64,000 nucleotides of DNA from Conus ventricosus (Eukaryota > Mollusca > Gastropoda > Neogastropoda > Conidae). Below, one piece after another: positions 9,991 through 20,600 of the stretch; the first letter of the stretch is position 1, and each line of letters begins with the position of its first letter. The notes under the pieces are model-generated. The model was not told the DNA's origin and did no database searches. It saw only the letters and a list, made by a program, of their open reading frames with translations. The DNA is taken from positions 88,130,997 to 88,194,996 of the forward strand of contig CM031607.1 in NCBI GenBank assembly GCA_018398815.1, written 5' to 3'. A program made the position numbers and the translations under genes.

Positions 9991-10391
9991 TCCTGCGGAA
10001 TGCACGAGTAAGCCATACTGCATCCGAGTCAAACGCCAGTCGATCATTTGCAACACACTGGCTTGGGGAAGAATAGAGGAACTTTCGGACATCACGTGAT
10101 TTGCTACATCACATGTTCGAAATACGGGGGATGGGCGTTTGGCCCCATGCTACCCTTCCACCTGCGACCATATTGTTCTGCATCAATATTTTCTTTTCGC
10201 TGGGCTCATATCCGTCTGCTTTCTCTTATAATTTGATTGAAAAGTTCGGTATATTTCAGACAATGATTTGTTAAACTTATAAAGCGCCCTGCATCGTAGT
10301 TAAGGGCGGCACTGTAGAAATGTGTGCGCGTGTGTGTGCGTGCGCGCGCGCCTGTGTGTGTGTTCACATATAGATAAATATATCAGAGGGA

Positions 10392-10422
<31 letters not shown>

Positions 10423-10484
10423 ATTGATAGATGGATATATAGATATATATACACACACAGAAACACCCACATTCACACACACAG
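9991..10484. other. unassigned sequence and (TG)n/(CA)n microsatellites
   Basis: TG-rich arrays at 10321-10420 and CA at 10450-10480. The stretch TTATAAAGCGCCCTGCATCG at about 10277 resembles the core of local SINE tails but is too short to call. Confidence 0.5.
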
Positions 10485-10731
10485 ATAGATTAAGATTAAG
10501 ATTAAAATTATAGTCCTGTCAACAGCAGAGGTTATCTCAGGACTGTCACCACGTTTCAAACTACCACGTATATATGTTAAAAAAGGATTAAAAGCAAAAC
10601 CTTACCCAACCCATTAAAAACAGATTAAAAGAACCAATCCTAGGATTAAAAATCAACACGCTGAAATCACTAACTGTAATCTAGATCTGCAAAAATCAAT
10701 ACCGAGTATAGAATATCTAACACCACCAAAT

Positions 10732-11640
10732 TCACACACGATGAAATAAATTCACTTCTTTTAGGAAGTTAAAAATATTGTCAGGGGGAACATCACGAAA
10801 AAGAATCTTCATATTATCTGGAGTGTAATGTTTCCTTCTAATGTCGTATAAATCCCAGCAGTCTAAAAGACTATGTTTGACAGATATCCGACTATCACAG
10901 GGAACACAGAAAGGCGGGTCTTCTCCCTTCAATAAAAACGAATGAGTAAAATAGGCATGACCCATCCTCAATCTACACAATACTGTTTGTCCCTTTCGAC
11001 CGCCAGCAGCCATGGGAAGATGTTCCTTTAAATCTGGTCGTATTTGATGAAGCTTATTGTTTTCTTGGAGGCTCCACTCCTCCTTCCATAAAGAATTGAC
11101 ATACGAAGCTATTTTGCCTTTTAGATCCGAGGATGGTACAAGCAGTTTGGAAGGACGAAGGCGGACAGCCTCTTTAGAAAGTCGATCCACCTCTTCGTTG
11201 CCTCTGATCCCCACATGACCTGGCACCCAGGCCAAAAATATATCAAAACCCCTTGAAACTAATGAAGAAAACATGGTAAAAAACTTAATAAGGGCCGGAT
11301 GTTTTGTGTTTCTTGCTCCAATATACTCTAAAGCTGAAAGAGAATCTGTGCAAATAAGGAATTTCCTAGACTGGCACTGCCCGATCAACTCCAAAGCCAA
11401 AAGTAGTGCAGCAAGTTCCGCAGTGTAAATAGTGCTTTCAGAGGGAATGTGTTTGGACATTTTTTCTCCTGAAGCTGGAATATATGCGGAGGACCCTACA
11501 CCATCATCAGACTTTGAACCATCAGTAAAAATAACATATTCTTTAAGGTTAGAACACATGTCTAAAAAAGTTGTTTATAAATTAAGGAACTCGTGTTCTG
11601 TTTGTGCTGCACGGTTAAATCAAACCTAATTTCAGGAGAC
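10732..11640 (-). pseudogene. LINE A1 ORF2 C-terminus: RNase H domain
   Basis: An open frame of 275 codons starts at 11559. It contains IFTDGSKSDDG (Asp13), YTAELAALLLALE (Glu48), LICTDSLSALE (Asp72) and WVPGHVGIRGNEEVDRL (His115, Asp125), the complete D-E-D-D set of type I RNase H. A Cys-rich tail follows (FCVPCDSR, then KHSLLDCWDL), the C-terminal CCHC common to I-group LINEs. It degrades the RNA strand during target-primed reverse transcription. This domain is open, but the rest of ORF2 in this copy is broken. Confidence 0.85.
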
Positions 11641-11837
11641 GAAAACGTCCAAGGAGTTGTTGAGGAAACTTGGAAACGTCAGAGATGACCAACATCAATA
11701 TCCGCCTCCTCCAGAAAAGGAAGGATGCGAATACCGAAAGGGGGAATACTGGATGGACTTCATATTTCTCTTGGAAATGAGGATTCATAAGACAGTCGTA
11801 GGCAGGGTTGTTTGGTTCTGAAAAAAGCTGTGTGTAA

Positions 11838-12357
11838 TAACAATAATAATGAATACTTATATAGCGCCTATTCTCGGCTAGAGACCACGCTCTAAGCGCT
11901 TTACAATCAACACTCGTTTACACAACGGGCTGCCTACCTGGGTAGTGCCGACTGAAGAGCTGCCAGCCGGCGCTTCATTTAGTCGTTTCCCGTGTCATCC
12001 AGTCAGTATCGTTCAATATCGATCACTCATTTTCCTTACTTCATTCTTTCCATTTCTCACGCAGGGTGCATGCTATGTGTAACGTGTCATCCATACCAAC
12101 GGCCAAACTGGCCTACTCTTCCGAAAGTTGGTGATGGGATTTTACGTGTGTGCAAGATGTTATGCGTGCGTTCACACACGGAACATCGGTTTATAGTCTC
12201 ATTCGAAGGACTGTATGGGAAATGGAGTCAGAACCAATGTTAACTCCGAGGGAAAAATCCCCCTGTACCGAAACGCCCCAGCGGAGGTTTGAACCCGCAA
12301 CCCCAGGATCACCAGGATTACGAGTCCGGCGCTCTACCAACTGAGCTATTCCGGCTT
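11838..12357 (-). mobile_element. tRNA-derived SINE, apparently full length
   Basis: Oriented on the minus strand. A tRNA-like head with A and B boxes lies at 12355-12275. The body includes (sense) TGTAAAGCGCTTAGAGCGTG and GGCGCTATATAAGTATTC, and an (ATT)n tail lies at 11838-11855. The same tail module occurs at 7380 and 60230. It sits inside LINE A1 between codons equivalent to RT C-terminus and RNase H and is therefore younger than A1. A short AAAGCT match flanks both ends, but no clear target duplication was established. Confidence 0.8.
12275..12355 (-). ncRNA. tRNA-like head of the SINE (internal Pol III promoter)
   Basis: The minus strand reads GCCGGAATAGCTCAGTTGGT, an A box (TAGCTCAGTTGG), a 7-base loop CTCGTAA giving anticodon CGT (Thr-like), and GCGGGTTCAAACCTCCGC with a perfect B box GGTTCAAACC. 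A few extra bases between the anticodon and T arms and the fused SINE body argue against a functional tRNA gene. Confidence 0.75.
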
Positions 12358-12392
12358 AAAGCTAATTTGACTCTTCTATGAGAGAGGGAACA

Positions 12393-13770
12393 CTACCCTG
12401 CCTCAGCATATAGTTTATGAACAGGTGTAGTACGAAAAGCGCCAAGGCAGCGGCGAAGTCCCTGATGGTGAACTGGGTCTAGGACTTTTAGATACGAGGC
12501 TCTAGCGGCGCCATAAATGATGCTGCCGTAGTCCAACTTGGATCGAACTAATCCCCTGTAAAGATGGAGAAGTGTGCATTTGTCTGCACCCCAATCGGTA
12601 GGAGCCACTACACGGAGGATATTCATGGCTTTGAGGCACGATGTTTTCAACTTCTGAATATGGGCTTTAAAATTTAATTTTTGGTCAAAGGTAATACCCA
12701 GACATTTGGCTTCTGTGACAGCAGGAATTTTAGCCTTATCTATGAAAATTTCTGGTGGCGGGAAAAGTTGTCCGAAATTGTGAAAGTGGATGCACTCTGT
12801 TTAACTGATGAAAACTTGAACCCATTTTCGACTGCCCACTGTTGGACCTTATAGACACACAACTGGAGTTGGTGCTGTACACCAGCAATGTCTTCCCAGA
12901 TGCATAAAGGGCAAAATCATCAACAAAAAGAGAGCAGTCTGAACCTTGGTTGACAGAATTTACAATTTCATTTATTTTTATACTAAACAGGGCTGGGGAA
13001 AGGATACTACCCGTGGAACACCCATTTCCTGCTCATGAATTTCTGACAATGTTGTCGCCACACGGACCTAGAAGGATCTGTCTGCCAAAAACTGTTCTAT
13101 GAACACTGGGAGATTGCCACGGAAACCCATCCCATGGAGGTCTGACAGGATTCCGTACTTCCACGTCGTGTCATAGGCCTTCTCTTTGTCGAAGAAAATG
13201 GCAACAACATGCTTTTTATCTAAAAAAGAGTTTCGAATAGTGGTTTCCAATCTGATTAAATGGTCCATGATAGAGTGATGCTTTCTAAAACCACTGTTCC
13301 ATGGCTAAAAGCCCACCAGTTTCCAATTTCCACATGAGCCTACCATTGACCATTTTTTCCATCACCTTACAAACACAACTTGTTAAGGCTATTGGACGAT
13401 AGTTGGTTGGGTTTGAATGATCCTTCCCCGGCTTCGGAATGGGAACAATAACGGCCCTTTTCCATGAAGCTGAGAAAGACCCAGACGTCCAAACGTGGTT
13501 ATAAACTTGAAGCAGAATGTTAAGACCTGAGTCAGGAAGGTGTTTTAAGAGTTGATAATGTATTTCATCAAGACCAGGAGCAGAATCATGACACGCCTGC
13601 AAGGCAGACTTCAGTTCATTTAAATTAAAGGGCAAGTTGTAGTCTTCTTGATTGGGTGAGGAAAAGTCCAGCTTCTTTTTTTCTGCTTGCGTTTTGATGT
13701 TTAAAAACGCGGTGGATTTTTGACTAGAGGAAGAGTTGGTTTCTATGGTGGAAGCTAACAAGTTAGCCAC
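12393..13770 (-). pseudogene. LINE A1 ORF2: reverse transcriptase, multiply frameshifted
   Basis: Segments in order on the minus strand: 13770-13285 (LNELKSALQACHDSAPGLDE, then VIVPIPKPGKDHSNPTNYRP), 13268-13068 (VVAIFFDKEKAYDTTW, motif A with catalytic Asp), a broken region containing motifs B and C, and 12650-12393 (thumb region LHLYRGLVRSKLDYGSIIYG). Frame changes lie at about 13280, 13060 and 12650-12950. Sister copy D has the same region open. Non-functional. Confidence 0.85.
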
Positions 13771-14004
13771 AGCTTGTTTGTCAGTGATGAGTGTATCATC
13801 AAGTTTTAAATGGATTGAAGGGCAGCTGTTCTTGCCCTCATTTTTTTTTAACTACTCTCCAGATTTTTTTCTTGGTAATATTTGATGTGAGGGAAGAGCA
13901 GAAATTTCTCCGAGACACTCGTCTACTTCCTCTACAACCTCGCCTTCGCTTTTTTCCTCTGATATGATTGAACATTCAGGGCCATAGGATGCTGAAAGAC
14001 TAAA

Positions 14005-14860
14005 ATAAAGGCGTAGATTCTAGACGGATCAAATGGTCCACTGTAGTACGATGTCTGCGGAAACCACACTGTTCTTTCGCCAGAAGACCGTCGATTTCGA
14101 GTTTCCACATGAGTCTAGCATTGATCATTTTCTCCATCAATTTACAGACACAGCTGGTCAAAGCTATCGGACGGTAGTTTGATGGGTTAGAAAGATCTTT
14201 TCCAGGGTTGGGAATGGGAATGATGAGGGCTTTTCGCCAAGAAGGTGGAAAGAATCCAGTAGTCCATACATGGTTGTATACATGTAGCAGGATGTTCAGA
14301 CCTTTTTTCGGAAGATGTTTCAAAAGTTTATAATGGGTTTCATCTATACCCGGAGAGGAATCGCTGCAGTGAAGTAAGGCAGATTTCAGTTCGTTTAAAG
14401 TCAAAAAAGATTGTAGTCTTCCATGTTGTCTGACGAAAAGTTGCAGGGTGATTTTTCTTTAAGGGCTTTGTTTTTGACAAAACTGGCTGATTTGTTAGAA
14501 GACGAGGAATTCTTTTCAATGGTTGAAGCAAGCAGGTTAGCAACTGCTTTTTTCTCTGTTATTAAAGATTCAGAAAACTAAAGATGGTTCACAGTGGGGC
14601 AGGTGTTCTTCCCTTTAATTTTCTTGATGATTTTCCACACTTTTTTCTTCGATGTTTTGGATGTGAGACCTGAGCAAAACTGTTTCCAAGATAAACGTTT
14701 ACTGGTTTTATAAACTTGTTTGGATTTGGCCCTCAGTTTCTGATGTGCTCGGACGCTGGGCATCAAAGGTCTGCAGGAGACCCGACGTTGAGCTCTTTTG
14801 CGGGTTTTGTTAATTTCCCTGCATTCAGAGTTGAACCAAGGAAATTTTGGCATTTGGGGC
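14005..14860 (-). pseudogene. LINE A2 ORF2: linker and RT N-terminal part
   Basis: Reads through PKFPWFNSECREINKTRKRA and SKTSKKKVWKIIKKIKGK (14578-14860), then NLLASTIEKNSSSS (14340-14543 region), then LNELKSALLHCSDSSPGIDE to FRRHRTTVDHLIRLES (14404-14005). It has a premature stop at about 14578 and a frame change at about 14400. RT motifs A-C are absent because the copy is cut off here. Confidence 0.8.
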
Positions 14861-14869
14861 TTCTTGGAA

Positions 14870-15140
14870 GATGTGTGGATGGTTAAGATAAAGATTAAAA
14901 TTATAGTCCCGTCAACAGCAGAGGTTATCTCAGGACTGTCACCACGTTTCAAACTACCACGTATATATGTTAAAAAGGATTAAAAGCAAAACCTTACCCA
15001 ACCCATTAAAAACAGATTAAAAGAACTAATCCTAGGATTAAAAACCAACACGTTGAAATCACCAACTGTAATCTGCAAAAATCAATACTGGGTATAGAAA
15101 ATCTAACAACACCAAATTCACACACGATGTGTGGATGGTT
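14870..15140 (-). mobile_element. 241-bp LINE 3'-end insertion with 15-bp target site duplication
   Basis: The insert 14885-15125 matches the A1 3'UTR and tail (10499-10736) almost base for base. It is flanked by the identical 15-mer GATGTGTGGATGGTT at 14870-14884 and 15126-15140. Its 3' end has a short TTTATCTT-type tail. This is a severely 5'-truncated insertion of the same LINE family into copy A2. Confidence 0.93.
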
Positions 15141-15463
15141 GACTTTGCACAATTCAGTATGAAATCTGAAAGACTTCCTGCCGGATCTTCACTTTGCAGG
15201 ATCTTGTCCTCTTCCAGATCCATAAGAAACCTAGTGGCAAAGAGGTCCCAATCTGCTTTGTTAAAATTGAGGCGTTCTGGTAAAGACTCACTCTCTGCAT
15301 TCGTATACCGAAGCAACACAGGAAAGTGGTTGCTACCATGTAGGTCCTCATCAACCTCCCAAACAAAATCCAAAAACAAAGATAGGTCACAGACAGAAAG
15401 ATCCAGACAAGATGTGGTGCCATTAGCGGAGTGAAAGTTGGCGATTTCCCATTCAAGACACAC
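15141..15463 (-). pseudogene. LINE A2 ORF2: endonuclease C-terminal half
   Basis: Reads SCLDLSVCDLSLFLDFVWEV then DEDLHGSNHFPVLLRY, matching the C-terminal half of the APE-type endonuclease in copy D (DDLHGSDHFPVLLQ). The catalytic SDH triad is SNH here (Asp to Asn), which alone should inactivate it. The N-terminal half is separated by the Polinton. Confidence 0.8.
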
Positions 15464-15519
15464 AAATCAAGCTCCGAAAACACTTCCTCTAAAAAGCAGA
15501 CCCCTTGGTGAAGATCTCT

Positions 15520-15640
15520 AGAGAACTATAAAATACCAATCCTAACTCACTTCGCCCTCAAACTAGTTTTCAGGCGAAGTGACCTAGGATTGGTATTTTA
15601 TAGTTCTCTGACAAGTAAGACTTCAATAACCAAAAAATAA
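15520..15640 (+). repeat. Polinton left terminal inverted repeat with 91-bp hairpin
   Basis: It begins AGAGAACTATAAAATACCAA and matches the reverse complement of 32985-33103, including AGACTTCAATAACCAAAAAA further in. Bases 15520-15610 are themselves a near-perfect palindrome: arms TCACTTCGCC (15547) and GGCGAAGTGA (15573), then outer arms 15520-15542 and 15588-15610, around a loop CTCAAACTAGTTTTCA. Confidence 0.9.
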
Positions 15641-15647
15641 CGATTAT

Positions 15648-16256
15648 CTACAAACAAACATACTGTGTAGGGTTATCCGTTTTCAATACTAATTTACTAA
15701 ACTTTTCAGATTGTAGTTTTGCTTCAATCCTTTGTTTTTCTTGTTTGTTTTTAATAACATTATTTTCGCGCAAACATTCATCAAATGCGTCTCTGTCTTT
15801 CATGTGAAATAAAACTACAGTCTTTAACTGTTCTCTAAAGTCTTTTAAAACCGAGTTATATTTCTGACATAAAATCCACACACTTATCCCAGCATGTCTT
15901 CCACTGAAAGCAGTTTTGACAAAGTGTTTCTTTTTTTAACTATGTCTCTTTCTGCCGAACAGTCATCTATAATAAATAGTGTCTGCGTTCCCTCAAACAG
16001 TCTATAAAAGTATTCTAAACACTCACTCAATTTATTGCTAGGATCAACTAAATATATGTCATCATCCGCCCATAAACCTTCTATCATGATATGCTTTGTT
16101 CCATTTAAGTGTTGGGCAGAAAATTACAATATAATCAAAATTATAGCGATAAACTGTTTGTAATAGGTTTAGGACAAATATTGTTTTTCCACAGCCAGTT
16201 TGTCCACAAATTAATGAACAATGAGGCTCTTTTGTCATAAAGTTTAACTGCTTCAT
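15648..16256 (-). pseudogene. Polinton DNA-packaging ATPase (FtsK/A32-like), frameshifted
   Basis: The N-terminal piece (16256) reads EPHCSLICGQTGCGKTIFVL, a canonical Walker A (GQTGCGKT). The middle piece (16087-15884) has TLFIIDDCSAERD, a Walker B with acidic residues. The third piece (15881-15648) reads WILCQKYNSVLKDFREQLKT and ends near QYVCL, as in Polinton ATPases. Two frame changes, at about 16070 and 15882, break it. In Polintons this ATPase is thought to pump DNA into capsids. Confidence 0.85.
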
Positions 16257-16374
16257 AGTTTTTTTTTATAACAGAATTTAATCTAATCCAGTTATTGTTT
16301 TTATCATGCTCTCTGTCAAAACTTGTTCAGTATAATAAAATCCTATAAGATCTAAATGTGTAAGATTAATCAAT

Positions 16375-17134
16375 TTAGTTCTGTAAGATTGTTTCATTTA
16401 GACTAATATTGATTTTGTTGCTTGTTGTTATGACCTTAATATCCTCGCCATTGTGAAGAATGACGACGGTAACTTTAAGTTTTTCAACGTCTAAGTTTTG
16501 CCAGCTAATTAGAATTCCTTTTAGAAGGACGTCACTAACGCCCACAACCCCATCCCTCCCCTCATCTTTTAAGACAGAAATTTCAAATATCATTGTGAAC
16601 GCATCTCCTAATTTCATTTGCGGAATGAACTGTAATTTTGTAGAAGCATCTTTCAAAAACTGATTCTCTTCTGTGGAGGATGTGCTGTTTATTCCCATAC
16701 GGCTTTATTTCAATCTCTTTCGACTATTGTCCTCTGGCATAAGACTTACATGTAAAGGGCCAGAGTTGAATGCTTTTCTGAAACTTTTTTGACGGCTAAA
16801 AATGTAGATGGGCTTATGAATTCAAATTTTATGTCCCATTCTAATATATGGTTCTAAGTGCCATTTGCTGTCAGGTTTTCGAAACTATTTTATATTTATA
16901 CTGGCCAGCATTATTTGCTTCTACATTGCATAGTTGTTCTAGTTTAGGAAACCTTTTGCTGTCGCCAACCTCTTTGCGTTTTATAATCACCATCTTTAGT
17001 GTACTCAAAAACCATACAAAGCGCCTATCTCACCGTTCTGTTCAAAGTCCGCAACGTCTGCAAGGTCTTTTAATTCTAAGGTTATACACCTTACAGGCGC
17101 CAATGTAACTCCTGATTCTTCTGGCCCACGCGAC
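16375..17134 (-). pseudogene. Polinton protein of unknown function, broken
   Basis: It starts at 17134 with MSRGPEESGVTLAPVRCITL, shifts frame near 17000, and ends in an open stretch 16698-16375 (KLQFIPQMKLGDAFTMIFEI to INISLNETILQN). The end is beta-strand rich. Its position between the packaging ATPase and the capsid-like gene is where Polintons carry virion genes. The family was not identified. Confidence 0.5.
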
Positions 17135-17155
17135 ATTATTTTTTAGTACAACTTA

Positions 17156-17610
17156 TTATTTTATTTCCAAAACAATGTGTAGGTTATCACATTTTACGAC
17201 TTTTCCTGTTTTGTCTGTGATCTTTATATTAAATGATCTGACCCTCCCACAAGCTAATTTTTTAAACTGTAAATTAGGGAATTGTATAATTTCATAATCG
17301 CAATATGCAGCTTTGCCTGACGGAAGAGCTCTTAAAACAGTTGAGGGCCTTCCATCATGTAAGTTTTCATCAGTGCTCAGCTCATCCAAATGAACATAGA
17401 GTAATGAATGTAATGCAAGATTGAGCGGACTTTCCCCTCATAAGTAGTTTTGTTTGGTGTAACTCTAAATCGATGATTGTTAGCTGCAAAGCCTAACATT
17501 TTAGCTAGCTCTTTATCAAAATAGTAACCTACTTCTTCTTCAGGCTTGAATGATAACATTGTTTTCAGATTCGCATTGTTAAGTTTGAGAGTAATGTCGA
17601 AGTTACTCAT
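17156..17610 (-). pseudogene. Polinton minor-capsid/penton-like protein, one frameshift
   Basis: It begins MSNFDITLKLNNANLKTMLS, then ELAKMLGFAANNHRF, then YIHYSMFIW. After a frame change near 17385 it continues STVLRALPSGKAAYCDYEI and ends KVVKCDNLHIVLEIK. The pattern of a LAxMLGF segment, a hydrophobic YSxxxY strand, an LLRxxP-like segment and a final D.xGKxVxFxxxxVxxxLxF strand recurs in a jelly-roll-like Polinton protein usually regarded as capsid-associated. Assignment to penton/minor capsid is inference. About 150 residues. Confidence 0.5.
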
Positions 17611-20600
17611 TGCTTTTTTTAGTGAGCAAAACCCATAAAAACCATAGGTATTTTATGGCTAATTTTGGGCCCCCTGTTTTGTCAACTTTGATCTTATTAT
17701 TTTTTCGGGATTCATTTATTAAACCTACGACTTTGTAAAAAATTTCGTGGAGTGCGCCTTTTGGGTTCCGCAATTTTTCAATAGAATTTTTAAAAAACCC
17801 CAAAGGGCGGTTTTGAGTTTTATTGTTACAAACATTTTTTAAAAACAAATAAAAATGAGGTTCAAATTACTGTGCAAAATTTTGTTGGGCCGCACTATAA
17901 TCTTAAAAATTAGCAACTAAACCCCCTCGACATTTCTGTGCCAGACTGACACCTTTCAAGTAAAGGTGAGTTTTCCATTAAAAACGATATTTTAACCCCC
18001 TTTAAAAAAGCTCTCGCGAAAGTGGGGTTTAGTACCCGGCAGTTTTATCAAAAACCAGTTAAACTTTGTTGTTTTTGTGCATAAACTGGGGGGGTGTCGT
18101 TGTGATCTTTAAATCTCCGACTTGGGGGGTGTGTAAGTTTTCATTTTTTACACATTTGACGTATTTTGAGAACTGCAAGCACCATTCCAAATGAAAACCT
18201 TTTAATCCTTTTAGCAACGAATGACTGGGCTTTTGAAAGGATCTGTAACGAATTTAATTTAAATTTTAAAGGAAGATTTAAAAAAAAGTTGGCCCTTAAT
18301 CAGGCTTAGCCCCCCTTTTTTTGGGGGTGACAAAAAGAAAAACTAGATGGCACCCTCCTTTTACATCTTTCTCTTCGGCACAGGCGTTCCCCTCGGGCCA
18401 TAGAGCAAGAGATAAAACAGCAGGGAAACATTTATCTTAGACGTTCTAAGGGTCTAACTAAGGGGGAATAGAACGAATAAGCTTTTCGTATTACGTTTGG
18501 TTTTTGTAGGTTTTCGAAAGCACGGGAAAGATCGAGCAAACGACCTTTATGGCTTTGAGCACAAAAACAGTCTTGGCAAATTTAGAGGGACGCCTTAATT
18601 CTAAGTTGATTTGCCTTAAAGTATTAAAAGGTCCCAACAGGTTTTACAATTCGCAAGATCGAAAGTAGACTTTGCTGTTGGCATGGTTTATACATGCTCC
18701 CTTCTGACCTCAGACCCCAGTGGTACAATAAAAAAACTACAATAAAGAAACCCTTTGTGGCAGGAAAATAAAACAAAGATCGGAAAAACGACTAAATTCT
18801 GACCCAGTTATTACAAACAAAAAAAAAACCGTGACCCCCAAGTTAAAGTCTCCAATCCCGGGGGCCCAAAGCCAAAGCCGTTGAAGTCCCAAAGAAAAAA
18901 ATAAGCCCCATAAATTAAAAGACGAATTGTTCTTGGAAAAAAGGCTTAGGATTATTGGCTTTATCTTAAAATGACCCATATTAGAAAACTAATGCCCATA
19001 ATGCTCGGCCATAAACCCAAATCTTTGCTTGCAGTAGAAAAAAGCCGCTAACGTACTCCTAATATCCCAGGTAAAGAGTCTATAGTTTTTCCGGCTAATT
19101 TTTTAAAAACTTGGGAAGTGATCAAGCTTTTTTTTTTACCCGGATTTATCAGGTGGTGATGGAGGCGAGGCGGTGGAGGTACTGAACTTTGACCCCCCCC
19201 CTTAATAGCCAACCCCAGTGTACTTATTAAAATCCAAAGGACAGTTATAACGTTGCTAATGTGACCCCCTGCTCTCTAAAACAGCTTTATTTTTCGTTTG
19301 CTGCGTTGTTTTTTTCATATAAATTTTTTTGGGATTGTTTCTCTTATTCGTCACTTTAGTTTGTAATTGTTTCGGTTTAGTTTTCAACACTTTAGTTGCT
19401 AATCTTTCTATTTTTTTCTCTAGTCTTTGTTTTTCTTTTTTTAAATCTGGCCTAAGTTGGGTCGTCGCTCGCAATTTTTTCTTTTTTTTTTACGCCCCTT
19501 TAGTTCAGTCAGTTTTGCAAATTGTTTTAATTCCCATTGATGGTTTTTAAAAGACGATAAAAGGGCAAATAATTCTCGCATGGGCAGCGGGGTCTGTATG
19601 TTTTAATGCTGTTTTTTTTCTTCAGGGGTTCTGCTTTATTGCATTTTTTTTTTGACTTTTTCTTTGACTTAAAACTTCGGTTCCATTTTTTGTTTTTGGT
19701 TAGCGTTGGGATTTCTTGTTGATTTTTTTGAAGTTGAGAAACTTAAATCTTTTTTAATTTTGGTTCAGTAAACCCAAAGGGGCGTTTCCGTCGCTTGCAC
19801 TGAGCCTTTGTTTTTTGTTTTTCATGCCTAAAAACCTTGAGGGGGTCCGTTTATGCGTAGCTGTTTTGTTCCCCTTTGTTGTTTTTCACATACAAATTTT
19901 TATTTTTTTTTCAAAATTTTTTGGGTTTTTAAAAGTCGGGAGGTTTTTAGGTTTAAACTTTTGTAAATGTCGGCCGTACTTTTTTATTCGGCCGCATGGA
20001 TCGCGAGGATGCTTGTCAAAGGAGTCATTTCACTCTTGTCGTTCCCCGAAAAAAAACACAATAATCTTCTTACCCCAATGCCTCCCAAATTTTTTTAAAT
20101 AATTAATTTTTATTTTTTTTATAAAATGTCAAAAACATTGGCTCGATTCTTACCCCATAGAAGAGAAAGAACCCTTTGGCTTTGAAGGGAAATAAAGGAA
20201 TTTTACTTTTCCAAATAATCCATTCTTTGATGCAGATCAATTCTTCTGTTGTTTTTCGACCTAGGGCGGTGAAGTGATTGTGCCAGGTCTGAAGCTTACT
20301 TTCAAAAAAGAACTTGTTTCAACAACGCCCCAAAAGAACAGTTGCCCCGATTGGGGGGGCAACTTTAAGAAAATTTCTATAAAACTTGAGGGCAAGAAAT
20401 TTTTTTTTACCATGCGTTATTTTTAACCTTTTTTGATCTTGGTACCCGGGAACGAAAGGGCCGATCTTGCTTTTAAGGAATCGAAATGAAGATGCACTAA
20501 CCATAAAATAGGCGGGATGAAAAGACGGCAAAAGGTAGTGCTGAATTTATGTGTTGGTAATCGCTTTTCCATACCTTAGTTTTTGGTTTGTTAAAGCGTT

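Larger units (their letters stand above)
10485..13990 (-). mobile_element. I-group (Nimb-like) LINE copy A1, 5'-truncated
   Basis: Minus-strand non-LTR retrotransposon whose 3' end carries a (TTAATC)n tail at 10485-10505 and a 3'UTR to about 10730. RNase H and RT follow, then decayed sequence to about 13990. RNase H downstream of RT plus a zinc-knuckle ORF1 in sister copies places the family in the I group, resembling the Nimb clade. A SINE (11838-12357) interrupts the spacer between RT and RNase H. Confidence 0.8.
14000..15519 (-). mobile_element. LINE copy A2 (ORF2 endonuclease C-terminus to RT N-terminus), split by the Polinton
   Basis: Same family and orientation as A1. It runs from the endonuclease C-terminal half (15463 down) through the linker to RT ending at LIRLES (about 14020), where it abuts the 5' end of A1. 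At its 5' side it stops at 15519, exactly where the Polinton terminus begins, and related sequence resumes beyond the Polinton at 33104. Confidence 0.8.

Noticed and set aside
12275..12355. Functional tRNA-Thr gene
   Set aside because: Extra bases between arms and direct fusion to a SINE body with an (ATT)n tail make it a SINE head.
11838..12357. Target site duplication of the SINE
   Set aside because: Only a short AAAGCT match was seen at both ends, not enough to call.
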